Notes: generated by a model from the sequence alone, not told the origin. A stretch of DNA of 22,886 bases from an uncultured Prevotella sp. (GCA_905210845.1 CAJLYG010000027.1:1-22886); one strand, 5' to 3'; shown: positions 6,079 through 14,189, counted from the stretch's first letter. Made by a program: numbers and translations.

Positions 6079-8595
6079 ATGAGAAGATTACTTTTGCTAT
6101 CTATACTCTCTGTGGTCTTCATGGCGCAGACCTCTGCCCAGCGCATCACCCACCACTTCCGGGAGGTGACGATGCCAGAGGCCTTACGCATCATAGAGCA
6201 TCATAGCCATTACACCATCAACTTCATATACAACGACCTGGAGGACTTCCGCGTCACGGCCAACGTGAAGGACATGACGGTGCCGCAGACCATCCGTCAG
6301 CTCATCGGCTTCTATCCCATTCAGGCTACGATGGTGAACGACAGCGTCATCTCCGTAGAATGTACACAAGACGGCAAATGGAGGTATAAGGGCAGAGTCG
6401 TTGACGAGAAGGGCAGGCCTTTCGAGTTTGCCAACATCACCTTGCGCTCGTTGCAGGACTCAAGTATCATAGCCAAAGGTGTAAGCAATGAGAATGGATT
6501 TTTCGTCATTCCCTGTAATGCCACGAAGGTGATGGCACGGATCAGTTATGTCGGCTATCAGACCGTGGAAATGGTCTGTAGCCATGAAGACATGAGTACG
6601 GTACATCTGCTTCCGTCCCGCCTGACCTTGAAAGAGGTTACAGTGAAGTCCCGTCAGAAGATTCATAAAACAGACTATGATGTTTTTATCCCGACAGCAT
6701 TGCAGAAGAAGGTGTCTATAGACGGCTATGACTTGCTTCGGAACATGGCAATCCCTCAATTGGACATTGACGCCATCACCAATGAGACAACCGTAAAGGG
6801 GAAGGCGGTGACCTTTATCATTGATCATCACATTGTCACAAATCCCAATGACATCAAGCAGTTGTCGCCCAACGATATTCTGAAAGTGGAATATAACGCC
6901 ATGCCTACGGGTGAATATGCTCAATACGACTGTACTGTTAAGTTCACAACAAAGCGAAAGGACCGGGGTGAGAACATCATGGTCAGTGGAATGCAGGGAC
7001 TGAACAAGAATGTTGGGGATGTTAACAGTGTGGTAAGATTCTACAGGCAGAGATATGAGCACAGTCTGGCGTACGCCGAATCCCATTCTCATGACGATGA
7101 CTCATACACTGCCCAGACAGAGCATTTTGGTTATCCGAACGGGGACAAGCTTGAGAAAGACCTTGTTTCCAACGCTTCAAGTCAAAAGAATAGAAGCAGC
7201 AACCTGTTCTATAACCTCCATTATTATGGTGATTCCGCGACTTTCAATGTGCGGTTAGGCTATCTTTTTCGCCGACCGGAAACAAGTACGGATTATCAGA
7301 CCCATTATCAAGGAGCCTTTGAAAGGATCACGACCTCATTGGAAAACAGTAAAGAAACTTCCCATTCGCCCTACCTGTCCTTCAGCGGCAGATTTCAGTT
7401 GAGGAACCGGCAACGATTGAGTTTCAGGGGATCTTTGGATTACTCCAACAACAGATTTGACTATCTGCTCAAGGAAGGGTCTTTCAGTAATAGCAATGAC
7501 ACGAAAGAGCACTACTATAGATTAGTTCTCGGAAGCAATTACACAAAGGTGATGGACAAGGACTGGACGCTGACGGGGGCTCTGTATAACTTCACAGAGA
7601 ACTCACGAACGAATTACCTGCTCAACCAAACGAAGGTAAAGGGCGGTCTGACCTATTCTGAGACGTTGTTGGAAATGGGAATCTCCAAACGATGGGAGAA
7701 GATGTTCGCGTCTTTGGATGGTGGCATCAGCCAACTGTTCTACAAGATTCGGAGCGAGGCGCATCAATACCGCTATAGCCCAAGAGTAACAGCTACGGTG
7801 AGATACACCTTCACTCCAAGCCTCTACGTACAGTATCGGGGCTGTTTGACGAACAGTTACCCGACAATGACGATGTACAACAACATCGAGCAAGACATCG
7901 ATTCAATACAGAAGAGACGGGGCAATCCGAATCTGAAGCCCACGACCATCGTTTCCAACACGCTGAATGTCAACTATGATGTCGGCTCCTGGTCGTTCTA
8001 TACCATGTATGACATGTTCATCAGTTGGAAGAACAACGCTGAGTTTGTCAGCTATGACAATGGCTATTTTATCCATTCGTTGCTGTCGGAGGGGCATTAT
8101 TACTACACCAATCCGGAAATAGGAATGAGCTATTCAAAGAATGGGCTCCTAGTGAAGACAAGGTTGGGTGCTGAGCACTATCAGATAACCGGCAGAAACG
8201 GCTTGACGGATACGGAATGGTATACCAAGTCGTCCATTTCGTATGCTATCAACGCGCTGAATGTTGGCATGTATTACACAAGCTATCGGCATGGCGTTTA
8301 TGCCACGCTTGAGCAATGGTCGAACACCGCGCTCTACGGTCTGACCGTCTCCTACAAATACAAGAGTATTGGCGTGCAGGCAGGATGTCAGAATCCATTT
8401 ACCGATTATCGTTCCCACAGTTCACTGCTCACGCAAGACTACAGCAAACGTCAATACCGCCTTGATAATCTCCGCGGGAAGTTCTTTTATCTGAAAGCAT
8501 CCATATCCTTGGACTTTGGCAACAGGAAACACTCATACACTGATGTGGATACCAGCAAGAGCATCAATTCTGCGATTATGAAGAGTGGAATATAA
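6079..8595 (+). CDS. Outer-membrane beta-barrel (TonB-receptor-like) transducer with N-terminal STN domain
   Basis: The 838-residue product begins with a signal peptide (MRRLLLLSILSVVFMAQTSA/Q). An STN-like domain follows at about 22-95 (FREVTMPEALRIIEHHS, VTANVKDMTVPQTIRQLIGF). A carboxypeptidase-regulatory-like fold spans about 103-180 (YKGRVVDEKGRPFEFANITL, ISYVGYQ). A short plug-like region follows to about 310, then a long barrel rich in alternating aromatic strands, of the family annotated as outer-membrane beta-barrel protein. No SusD partner gene follows, so it is not a standard polysaccharide uptake pair. Starting 3 nt after the anti-sigma stop, it is the likely surface sensor of the triad. 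The ligand is unknown and the TonB dependence is inferred. Confidence 0.85.
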   Translation: MRRLLLLSILSVVFMAQTSAQRITHHFREVTMPEALRIIEHHSHYTINFIYNDLEDFRVTANVKDMTVPQTIRQLIGFYPIQATMVNDSVISVECTQDGKWRYKGRVVDEKGRPFEFANITLRSLQDSSIIAKGVSNENGFFVIPCNATKVMARISYVGYQTVEMVCSHEDMSTVHLLPSRLTLKEVTVKSRQKIHKTDYDVFIPTALQKKVSIDGYDLLRNMAIPQLDIDAITNETTVKGKAVTFIIDHHIVTNPNDIKQLSPNDILKVEYNAMPTGEYAQYDCTVKFTTKRKDRGENIMVSGMQGLNKNVGDVNSVVRFYRQRYEHSLAYAESHSHDDDSYTAQTEHFGYPNGDKLEKDLVSNASSQKNRSSNLFYNLHYYGDSATFNVRLGYLFRRPETSTDYQTHYQGAFERITTSLENSKETSHSPYLSFSGRFQLRNRQRLSFRGSLDYSNNRFDYLLKEGSFSNSNDTKEHYYRLVLGSNYTKVMDKDWTLTGALYNFTENSRTNYLLNQTKVKGGLTYSETLLEMGISKRWEKMFASLDGGISQLFYKIRSEAHQYRYSPRVTATVRYTFTPSLYVQYRGCLTNSYPTMTMYNNIEQDIDSIQKRRGNPNLKPTTIVSNTLNVNYDVGSWSFYTMYDMFISWKNNAEFVSYDNGYFIHSLLSEGHYYYTNPEIGMSYSKNGLLVKTRLGAEHYQITGRNGLTDTEWYTKSSISYAINALNVGMYYTSYRHGVYATLEQWSNTALYGLTVSYKYKSIGVQAGCQNPFTDYRSHSSLLTQDYSKRQYRLDNLRGKFFYLKASISLDFGNRKHSYTDVDTSKSINSAIMKSGI

Positions 8596-8634
8596 ATAGC
8601 ATGAGGGCAAATGGACTCGGTACTTACAGCGAAG

Positions 8635-8832
8635 CTATTCGTCACTCCAAACATTGTTATCTCCGTCCTCGTCCATGAATACAACACCTTTCTTTGCAAG
8701 GCCAGCGCCAGAGTCGTCTCCTGAGTCGGTATAATCTTGGCTACCACCCATCGGTACAGTAGTTTCATCCATCAAACCATCGCACAAGCGAACGATAAAA
8801 CATGTTGGACTCGTGTATTCTCTTTTTTCCAT
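8635..8832 (-). CDS. Small acidic peptide, MEKR-YxxPT family (65 aa), function unknown
   Basis: The start was set at ATG 8832, because minus-strand AGGAGG (8845-8840) lies 7 nt upstream. An earlier ATG at 8850 would include that Shine-Dalgarno inside the coding region. The product begins MEKREYTSPTCFIVRL, has PMGGSQ near residue 30, then a tail rich in Asp/Gly and ends NNVWSDE. There is no signal peptide or membrane helix. It begins 17 nt after the secreted LRR protein stop, so the two are one transcript. A second gene of the same plan lies at 19784-19966 behind another secreted protein. Short Bacteroidales proteins with a YxxP N-terminus are common and uncharacterised. It may be a peptide precursor or an export-associated partner, but this is not established. 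Confidence 0.72.
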   Translation of the reverse strand: MEKREYTSPTCFIVRLCDGLMDETTVPMGGSQDYTDSGDDSGAGLAKKGVVFMDEDGDNNVWSDE

Positions 8833-8839
8833 TATCGAT

Positions 8840-8845
8840 CCTCCT
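8840..8845 (-). promoter_or_regulatory. Strong Shine-Dalgarno that fixes the small-peptide start
   Basis: Minus-strand AGGAGG, 7 nt before ATG 8832. Strong Shine-Dalgarno sequences are uncommon in Bacteroidetes, so it both sets the start and suggests high translation of the small gene independent of the LRR gene. Confidence 0.7.
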
Positions 8846-8849
8846 ATCA

Positions 8850-10844
8850 TTATTTACTAATCACGATCTTTTTCCCATGATGAATATAGATTCCCCTTTG
8901 AGAAGGCATCGTTTCCAATACTCTTCCGTCAATGGTGTACCACGGCGAATCAGCATTATTGACCGATGTTCTTATATCGGAAATACCAGTAGAAAGAAAG
9001 TCAAGAGAGAGGACAAATCCCTTCGCTGAGCTTGTAGAAGTTCCGTCTAAGTCGAGATAAGCCCTCCACGTACCAATCTTGGTGTTGGTTGACCGCCAAA
9101 AGCCTAATTTCTTATAGTTTACAGAACTGGCATTGCTCTCAATCCCTAACACGTAGTAAGTATCCTTGTTGGAAATAGCCGCGTTTTGAGTTCCCTTCAA
9201 CAGATTGGAAGCCGCAGACTTTGCAGTGCCCGTGCTTTGGTTCAGCGCGAAGAGAGTATAGGTGTCGTCAGAACGGCGGATCAGCATCGGCGTGTTGGCA
9301 GCGACAATCTCTCCCTCAGAGGCAATCTCAGTCAGGTAGGCTTTGTTGTCATAGCTTCCCGGCGTCACCTGGGTAGAGGAGACCGCGTATGCGGTGGCAC
9401 CCGTTGGCAGGACGACATCATAAGGGAGGTTGACGGTGCCATACTCCTGCGACATCGGCAGCAGATAGCATTCCACGCTGTCGGTGACATCCATGACATC
9501 CAAGTTGGAAAGGCTGGATCCCGTGTTATAGTTATAAGTGATGGTGGTGATTGAAGGCTTTGCCGTAGAACTTGCCCAGTTGAACAGTCGGGTACGAACG
9601 GCACCGTTGCTAAATTTCAAAGGCACCCATCCATTTGCCGCCGTGCCGACAGTGAATGTGATCGGTGTGGTAGCACCTGAGAGGTTCAGCTTTGCCTCAC
9701 TAATCTTGCTTGCATCAATACCTTCCTCAACTTTCATGTAGGCATCCGTGCCATCGGTGTAGAGCATCATGCGGCGCTTTTGGTTGCCTACGGCAGCACC
9801 CTTGAAAAGATTCGTATCATAATTTTCTTTCAGATTAGTATAACTACTCAAGTCTATAAAAGCCAAGGCATTGTTGCTTACGCTGATAAATTTCATTTGA
9901 GAGACTGACGTTGGATGAATGATCAGAGATGTCAACTTGTTGCTATGACAATCGAGATGAGTCAGCTGGGTGTTGTTCGTCAGGTCAAGGGTGGTCAGAG
10001 AGTTACTGTAACACGACAGACCCGTCAAGGCAGTATTCCCGCTTAGGTCAAGCTCCTTCAACTTATTATTAAAGCAGAGCAAGGTTTGGAGCTGAGTCAG
10101 CATGCTGACATCCAGCGTAGGCATGTTGTTGCCATATACCGACAGATAAGTTAGTTTGGTATTATTGGTTAAGTCCAAGCTTGTTAGGTTTGGGTTACCA
10201 AAAGCCCAAAGTTGTTGCAACGCCGTGTTTTTTGACAGGTCAATTGACGACAACTGGTTGGTGTAGAAGGACAGTTGTATCAGTTTGGTGTTGTTGGTAA
10301 CATCCAGTGTTGTGAGCAGATTATTGGCAACATAGAGATATTTGAGGTTGCTGCATTTGCTCACATTGATGCTGGTCAGCGTATTCATTCCAGCGCAGTT
10401 GATATTGGTCATGTTTGGATTATGGGTGAAGTCCAGCGATGTCACCTTGCAACCCGTGATGTTCAATACCTGAAGATTCTCATTGCCACTCAGGTCGATC
10501 GTTGTCAAACCAGGATTGTCTTGGCAGTACAAGCTGGTCAGATTCGTGAAATACTTCAGTCCCGTAAGGTCCTTGATTTTTTTCCCTTTCAGACCGTTGC
10601 CGAAAGTAGTGATCGAGTTAATTGTGCTCTGTTTCAATATTCCTGTTTTGCCGGCAATAGAATCAACAAATGTTCTGAAAGCCGGATCAGGGAAGTTGGA
10701 ATCGTTAATAACGACATCATCAGCATAGGCATGAGTAGATGCTAAAAGCATAACGCTCATCATCATGAAGTGAGACAGCACAAACAGTTTCTTCTTACCA
10801 CACGTCAAGAGAAGAAGCCAATCTCTTTGTTTAAAAATTCTCAT
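8850..10844 (-). CDS. Secreted leucine-rich-repeat protein with Prevotella-type C-terminal tail
   Basis: The ATG at 10844 was chosen; the frame extends two codons further only to a TTG. An N-terminal hydrophobic stretch (about residues 20-41, LFVLSHFMMMSVMLLASTHA) serves as signal sequence with cleavage near AYA/DD, preceded by an unusually long positively charged n-region. From about 95 to 345 there are eleven or so LRR units of 21-23 residues with the pattern LTxLDLTNNTxLTxLxCxxN. Next comes a domain with VNLPYDVVLPTGATAYAV and NTPMLIRRSDDTYTLF, common in Prevotella surface proteins. The C-terminus WYTIDGR...QRGIYIHHGKK matches the tail of the 19991-21661 protein. It is likely surface-exposed or exported and used for binding; ligand unknown. 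Confidence 0.85.
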   Translation of the reverse strand: MRIFKQRDWLLLLTCGKKKLFVLSHFMMMSVMLLASTHAYADDVVINDSNFPDPAFRTFVDSIAGKTGILKQSTINSITTFGNGLKGKKIKDLTGLKYFTNLTSLYCQDNPGLTTIDLSGNENLQVLNITGCKVTSLDFTHNPNMTNINCAGMNTLTSINVSKCSNLKYLYVANNLLTTLDVTNNTKLIQLSFYTNQLSSIDLSKNTALQQLWAFGNPNLTSLDLTNNTKLTYLSVYGNNMPTLDVSMLTQLQTLLCFNNKLKELDLSGNTALTGLSCYSNSLTTLDLTNNTQLTHLDCHSNKLTSLIIHPTSVSQMKFISVSNNALAFIDLSSYTNLKENYDTNLFKGAAVGNQKRRMMLYTDGTDAYMKVEEGIDASKISEAKLNLSGATTPITFTVGTAANGWVPLKFSNGAVRTRLFNWASSTAKPSITTITYNYNTGSSLSNLDVMDVTDSVECYLLPMSQEYGTVNLPYDVVLPTGATAYAVSSTQVTPGSYDNKAYLTEIASEGEIVAANTPMLIRRSDDTYTLFALNQSTGTAKSAASNLLKGTQNAAISNKDTYYVLGIESNASSVNYKKLGFWRSTNTKIGTWRAYLDLDGTSTSSAKGFVLSLDFLSTGISDIRTSVNNADSPWYTIDGRVLETMPSQRGIYIHHGKKIVISK

Positions 10845-10944
10845 AAGCAAATTATTTAATGCAAGTGCTTAAAAAATTGAGTTTTACTTTGTTGATTAAC
10901 TCTTTATATCGTAAAAGTCTTTGATGTTAACACCTATTATGCCG

Positions 10945-10976
10945 CAAAGTTAGCAATTATCTCATGAACGACCAAA
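10945..10976 (-). promoter_or_regulatory. Promoter of the LRR protein/small peptide operon
   Basis: Minus-strand TTTG (10976-10973), 20 nt, then TAACTTTG (10952-10945): an exact match to the Bacteroidetes -33/-7 arrangement. Transcription from near 10938 would give a leader of about 95 nt before ATG 10844. Confidence 0.7.
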
Positions 10977-11096
10977 TAATTCTCCGTATATCCTTATTTT
11001 TCTATCATACCGAACCATTGTGAACGTCAAGGGTAGCCAACAACTATAGTGGTGAGATTGTCGTACCCAAAAAGTTCACAGAGAAAGATCATTCAA

Positions 11097-11128
11097 AAAA
11101 CCTCGAAAGCTCACGCTTTCGAGGTTTT
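11097..11128 (-). terminator. Intrinsic terminator downstream of hsp20
   Basis: A perfect 10-bp stem (cctcgaaagc / gctttcgagg) with a 4-nt loop, flanked by A-run and T-run that extend the pairing. On the minus strand the stem is followed by TTTTTT. It lies about 85 nt after the hsp20 stop; the flanking runs would let it work in either direction. Confidence 0.85.
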
Positions 11129-11212
11129 CAATCTAACAATCACACAAATTATAATCTATCTATTAACACCTATTGATAGCAGTAAAATCCAACTTAAATC
11201 TTCTTACCTATT

Positions 11213-11620
11213 TTACCCTACTGTGATCTGACGTTCCACCTTTTGCTCTTCCTTGACAATCTTGGGAAGAACGACGGTGAGCACTCCGTCTGCCACACGA
11301 GCCGAGATCTTGTTCTTGTCAACATCCTCCGGTAAGATCAAGGTCTGCTCAAACTTGCTGTAAGAGAATTCCCTGCGCAGGTAATGTGCCTGCTTGTTCT
11401 CATCCTCATGATGGTTCTCCATCTTAATGGTCAAGTTTCCATCTGCATCGATATTGACATTGAAATCATCCTTACGCATCCCCGGAGCAGCTAACTCCAC
11501 TTGATAATCATTTGCTGTTTCCAAGACATTGATGGCAGGTGCCGTTGCATTGGTTCTCGGCATGTTATTATTCTCAAAGAAATCATTAAAGACTTCTGGT
11601 AACCATGAATTTCTATACAT
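11213..11620 (-). CDS. Hsp20/alpha-crystallin family small heat-shock protein
   Basis: The product has 135 residues with the alpha-crystallin core at about 27-120: INVLETANDYQVELAAPGM at its start, LRREFSYSKFEQTLILPEDV in the middle and the signature ADGVLTVVLPK at about 109-119. The Val in ERQITVG at the C-terminus resembles the I-x-V tail motif that lets oligomers form. It should be a cytoplasmic, ATP-independent holdase for unfolding proteins. AAGGAG (minus strand, 11634-11629) sits 8 nt before the ATG, supporting the start. No TAnnTTTG promoter was recognised upstream; an inverted repeat at 11693-11734 lies between it and the DUF5606 gene. Confidence 0.95.
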   Translation of the reverse strand: MYRNSWLPEVFNDFFENNNMPRTNATAPAINVLETANDYQVELAAPGMRKDDFNVNIDADGNLTIKMENHHEDENKQAHYLRREFSYSKFEQTLILPEDVDKNKISARVADGVLTVVLPKIVKEEQKVERQITVG

Positions 11621-11692
11621 ATCTTAATCTCCTTTTAATTTATTCGTATTGAAGAACACTTGAATTCATGCAACTAACATACCAAGACGAAA

Positions 11693-11734
11693 GTTCCGCC
11701 ATTCTGTCTTATCAACATGACAAAATGACGGAAC
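11693..11734. terminator. Imperfect inverted repeat between DUF5606 gene and hsp20 (possible terminator)
   Basis: gttccgccattctgtc (11693-11708) pairs with gacaaaatgacggaac (11719-11734) at 14 of 16 positions with a 10-nt loop. It lies just after the DUF5606 gene stop and before hsp20. The trailing T-run on the minus strand is weak (CTTTC), so terminator function is tentative; an operator for heat-shock control is an alternative. It does not match CIRCE. Confidence 0.4.
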
Positions 11735-11755
11735 CCTATGATAAGAAATACGTCT

Positions 11756-12205
11756 TTATTCCTTACCTTCTTCTTTGCGATCGTCTACATTGTCGCCTTC
11801 TGTAGGAGCGAGTTCCTCCTTGAAGTCCGTGATCCCGTTTTGGACAAGGATATTATACCACTGCAGCAATTTCTTGATATCACTGTCATGGACACGATCC
11901 CTGTCATAGGAAGGAAGCACCTCTGCAAAGTAATCATGCAATTCCTTGGGAGAGGCTTTCTTATAATTGAAGGATGCCGGCTTATTTCCCTCCTTCTTGC
12001 CAACATTCTCGAGCACCTGCCACAAGGGGACATCCTCCGCATCCGTGTACATGGCGATATCGGCAAGACTGGTCACGCGATCTGTCGCAAATGCGGGTTG
12101 GCGCTTATGGGTTTCATCCAAAGCTTCTACTATCAAATTCATTTTGCCACGAGAGACCAGCTTATAAAGACCGGGCTTCCCAGCAATTGAAAGTATTGTT
12201 TCCAT
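11756..12205 (-). CDS. DUF5606 domain-containing protein
   Basis: A 149-residue cytoplasmic protein with the DUF5606 pattern, a Bacteroidetes-restricted family. The N-terminal ILSIAGKPGLYKLVSRGKMN is followed by VEALDETHKRQPAFATDRVT and LADIAMYTDAEDVPLWQVL, and further on DYFAEVLPSYDRDRVHDSDI and KKLLQWYNILV. The tail is acidic (EGDNVDDRKEEGKE) and probably disordered. No enzymatic motif is visible and the function is unknown. The start at 12205 gives METILSIAGKPG, which fits the family. A well-formed promoter at 12241-12271 lies about 36 nt upstream, at the edge of the 99-bp repeat array. Confidence 0.9.
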   Translation of the reverse strand: METILSIAGKPGLYKLVSRGKMNLIVEALDETHKRQPAFATDRVTSLADIAMYTDAEDVPLWQVLENVGKKEGNKPASFNYKKASPKELHDYFAEVLPSYDRDRVHDSDIKKLLQWYNILVQNGITDFKEELAPTEGDNVDDRKEEGKE

Positions 12206-12240
12206 CTTAACTGTTTAATTAGTTATTAATTTACAGGATG

Positions 12241-12272
12241 CAAAGATACTGCAAACCGAGAGAAATACAAAA
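12241..12272 (-). promoter_or_regulatory. Promoter of the DUF5606 gene
   Basis: Minus-strand TTTTG (12272-12268), 19 nt, then TATCTTTG (12248-12241). The -33 box exists only here because this partial repeat copy lacks a 22-bp stretch present in the full copies, which brings a TTTTG into register. Confidence 0.65.
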
Positions 12273-12553
12273 TAAAACTTGTTTTATTTTTATTTCCGAG
12301 GTGCAGCGTAGCTTATCAAAAGATACTGCAAACCGAGAGAAATACACGATTTGATTGAGTATCAAATCTTCTAAAACTTGTTTTATTTTTATTTCCGAGG
12401 TGCAGCGTAGCTTATCTAAAGATAATGCAAACCGAGAGAAATACACGATTTGATTGAGTATCAAATCTTCTAAAACTTGTTTTATTTTTATTTCCGAGGT
12501 GCAGCGTAGCTTATCTAAAGATACTGCAAACCGAGAGAAATACACGATTTGAT
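12245..12553. repeat. Tandem 99-bp repeat array (three full-length periods plus a shortened copy)
   Basis: The segment gcaaaccgagagaaatac starts at 12251, 12328, 12427 and 12526, giving one 77-bp and two 99-bp intervals. The segment taaaacttg recurs at 12273, 12372 and 12471. Copies are nearly identical. Each full unit contains a perfect hairpin, gatttgat-tgagt-atcaaatc. Conceptual translation of one strand gives a repeated SRFA(V/L)SLDKLRCTSEIK, but no start codon other than TTG and no ribosome site. I read it as a non-coding interspersed-type repeat that has expanded locally. Confidence 0.85.
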
Positions 12554-12602
12554 GGATCGTTTCGGTTTTCACCATAAACACGCCAGGGAGAGACAGCAAC
12601 TC

Positions 12603-14189
12603 TTAACGCAAATCGTAATGACAATAATCAATGTCGACAAAGCCTTTTTCTTCCTTGTCATTAAAATTATATATGCCAATACGGTCGCCACGGTAATAAC
12701 CCCAGGATAACTGATAGCAGTGTCCAAAGGGCTTGAAGTGTTTTCCATCTTTACTGTATGAATAGGATGAAAGTCCATCAAGCCCCCATTCTGACCGAAG
12801 GTAGATGACAGTAGGCAATTCTATTCGTTTCTTCAGGATGTCACCATTCTTCCTATACTCCAGAAACAATGCCCCCGATTCCTTCGTAATTCCAAGTCCA
12901 CTATGCTTTTCTGAAAAATGGCAGAGTCCGGCATGTTGCCCATTTGACATAGCCGAGATATCCATTTTAACAGTTACTTGACTCTTTGATGTCCTGAAAC
13001 TTCGTTGTGTCAAAGTATTACCGGCTGATAAAAGATCGTTCTCATGCAATGGCTGAAAGGCTTTGAGTCGCAACCACCCCTTACGGGATGTAAGAGAAAA
13101 CATTTCTTGTCGGGGCTGATAGTTCCATTCCCACTGAATGCCCAATACTGCATTGCTAAAGTCATCACTGCGACGCAGGAAACGTCTCTTCTTGTCTTTC
13201 GAAGGCATCTTGCCCTTCCACACCATCCCACCTTTCACTCTCGTTGACTGACTACCGATCAAGGGCCATCCCTCTTCCCAAGTCACAGGGAGAAGACTCG
13301 CAATCCTACCACTCCAGTCTCCTGTGCCATGATGAGTCAGGAAATACCATTTTCCATCGCCTCCTTCTATTATTCCTCCTTGATTAGGCTCGTTGGCTTC
13401 AGTGTTTGGCTGTGCGAGCTGCCGTTCTTCCGTATAGGGTCCCGTAATAGCCTTGGCACGCTTAGCCATGACATAGCGTCCCTTGCCAGGTTGATACTCA
13501 CTAAAAATAATGTAATACCAATCTCCTTGCTTAAGTAGCTTATTGGCTTCCCGACCGTTTCCTTCGTTCACCAACCTCGCGGATTGCCTATTGATACGCT
13601 TTCCATCCGGAGACATATCAAAAATATAGGTTTTATAGTTGTCAGAGAAATGGGTACCAATAAAATATGACTTGCCATCCTGATCCCAATAAACAGAGCA
13701 GTCGTCCCAACCTGCCTCTGGAAGGAGACAAGTCAATGCCTCCCATGGACCCTCCACACGAGATGCAGACGTCATAAAGAATCCTTCGTCTGGCGTTCCA
13801 AAGAACAAATAGAACTTTCCTTGGTGATAGCGGAGTGTTCCTGCCCAGATTCCCCTTGCATACCGATTCATATGTTGGCTATCCAATTCCCGACTGATCT
13901 GGGTGAGGTCAGGGACTGCATGTCCACAATATTCCCAATTGACAAGATCTGTAGAATGAATGATAGCCATTCCTGGAGAAAACTGGAAAGTAGAGGTAAT
14001 CGCATAATAATCATGCCCGACCTTGATACAATCGATATCGCTGAAGTCTGCGGGAATAATGGGATTGAGATAATATCCATCACCTTGGTCACCCCACTTA
14101 TTCCAGAATCCCCATACGCGGTTCTCTGCTGCACAGTTGGAAGAAACAATCATCAAGGAGAATAATGCAAAAAGAATCAATTGCCTCAT
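12603..14189 (-). CDS. Secreted glycoside hydrolase family 43 protein with C-terminal beta-sandwich
   Basis: A 528-residue protein with a signal peptide (MRQLILFALFSLMIVSSNCA/A) and a five-bladed GH43 domain at about 40-320. The general base region NPIIPADFSDIDCIKVG puts Asp51 at the catalytic position. GWDDCSVYWDQDGKSYFIG supplies the second Asp, and NEGNGREANKLLK is the likely general-acid Glu region. The rest (about 340-528) resembles the GH43-associated concanavalin-like module (RSDDFSNAVLGIQWEWNYQP, AGLCHFSEKHSGLGI). Family members act on xylan, arabinan or similar plant glycans; the substrate cannot be set from sequence alone. It begins 29 nt after coaE with no recognisable promoter, so it may be read through from the nusB operon. 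No SusC/SusD genes are adjacent. Confidence 0.88.
   Translation of the reverse strand: MRQLILFALFSLMIVSSNCAAENRVWGFWNKWGDQGDGYYLNPIIPADFSDIDCIKVGHDYYAITSTFQFSPGMAIIHSTDLVNWEYCGHAVPDLTQISRELDSQHMNRYARGIWAGTLRYHQGKFYLFFGTPDEGFFMTSASRVEGPWEALTCLLPEAGWDDCSVYWDQDGKSYFIGTHFSDNYKTYIFDMSPDGKRINRQSARLVNEGNGREANKLLKQGDWYYIIFSEYQPGKGRYVMAKRAKAITGPYTEERQLAQPNTEANEPNQGGIIEGGDGKWYFLTHHGTGDWSGRIASLLPVTWEEGWPLIGSQSTRVKGGMVWKGKMPSKDKKRRFLRRSDDFSNAVLGIQWEWNYQPRQEMFSLTSRKGWLRLKAFQPLHENDLLSAGNTLTQRSFRTSKSQVTVKMDISAMSNGQHAGLCHFSEKHSGLGITKESGALFLEYRKNGDILKKRIELPTVIYLRSEWGLDGLSSYSYSKDGKHFKPFGHCYQLSWGYYRGDRIGIYNFNDKEEKGFVDIDYCHYDLR

Larger units (their letters stand above)
10845..11212. other. Intergenic region between LRR gene and hsp20
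   Basis: This holds the LRR-gene promoter and leader (10845-10976), then the hairpin terminator of hsp20 (11097-11128). The remaining A+T-rich sequence shows no gene. Confidence 0.6.
12206..12602. other. Intergenic region with repeat array
   Basis: Holds the DUF5606 promoter (12241-12271) and the 99-bp tandem repeats. The 122-codon open frame across it is an artefact of a repeat length divisible by three. Confidence 0.7.

Noticed and set aside
6079..8595. SusC-type polysaccharide transporter
   Set aside because: At 838 residues it is shorter than SusC proteins, the barrel type differs, and no susD gene follows.
8850..10850. LRR gene start at 10850
   Set aside because: That codon is TTG; the ATG two codons later (10844) is a better start.
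11693..11734. CIRCE/HrcA operator
   Set aside because: The sequence does not contain the TTAGCACTC-N9-GAGTGCTAA pattern.
12231..12599. 122-codon open frame with 33-residue repeats
   Set aside because: It starts from a TTG, has no ribosome site or signal peptide, and exists only because the 99-bp repeat length is divisible by three.
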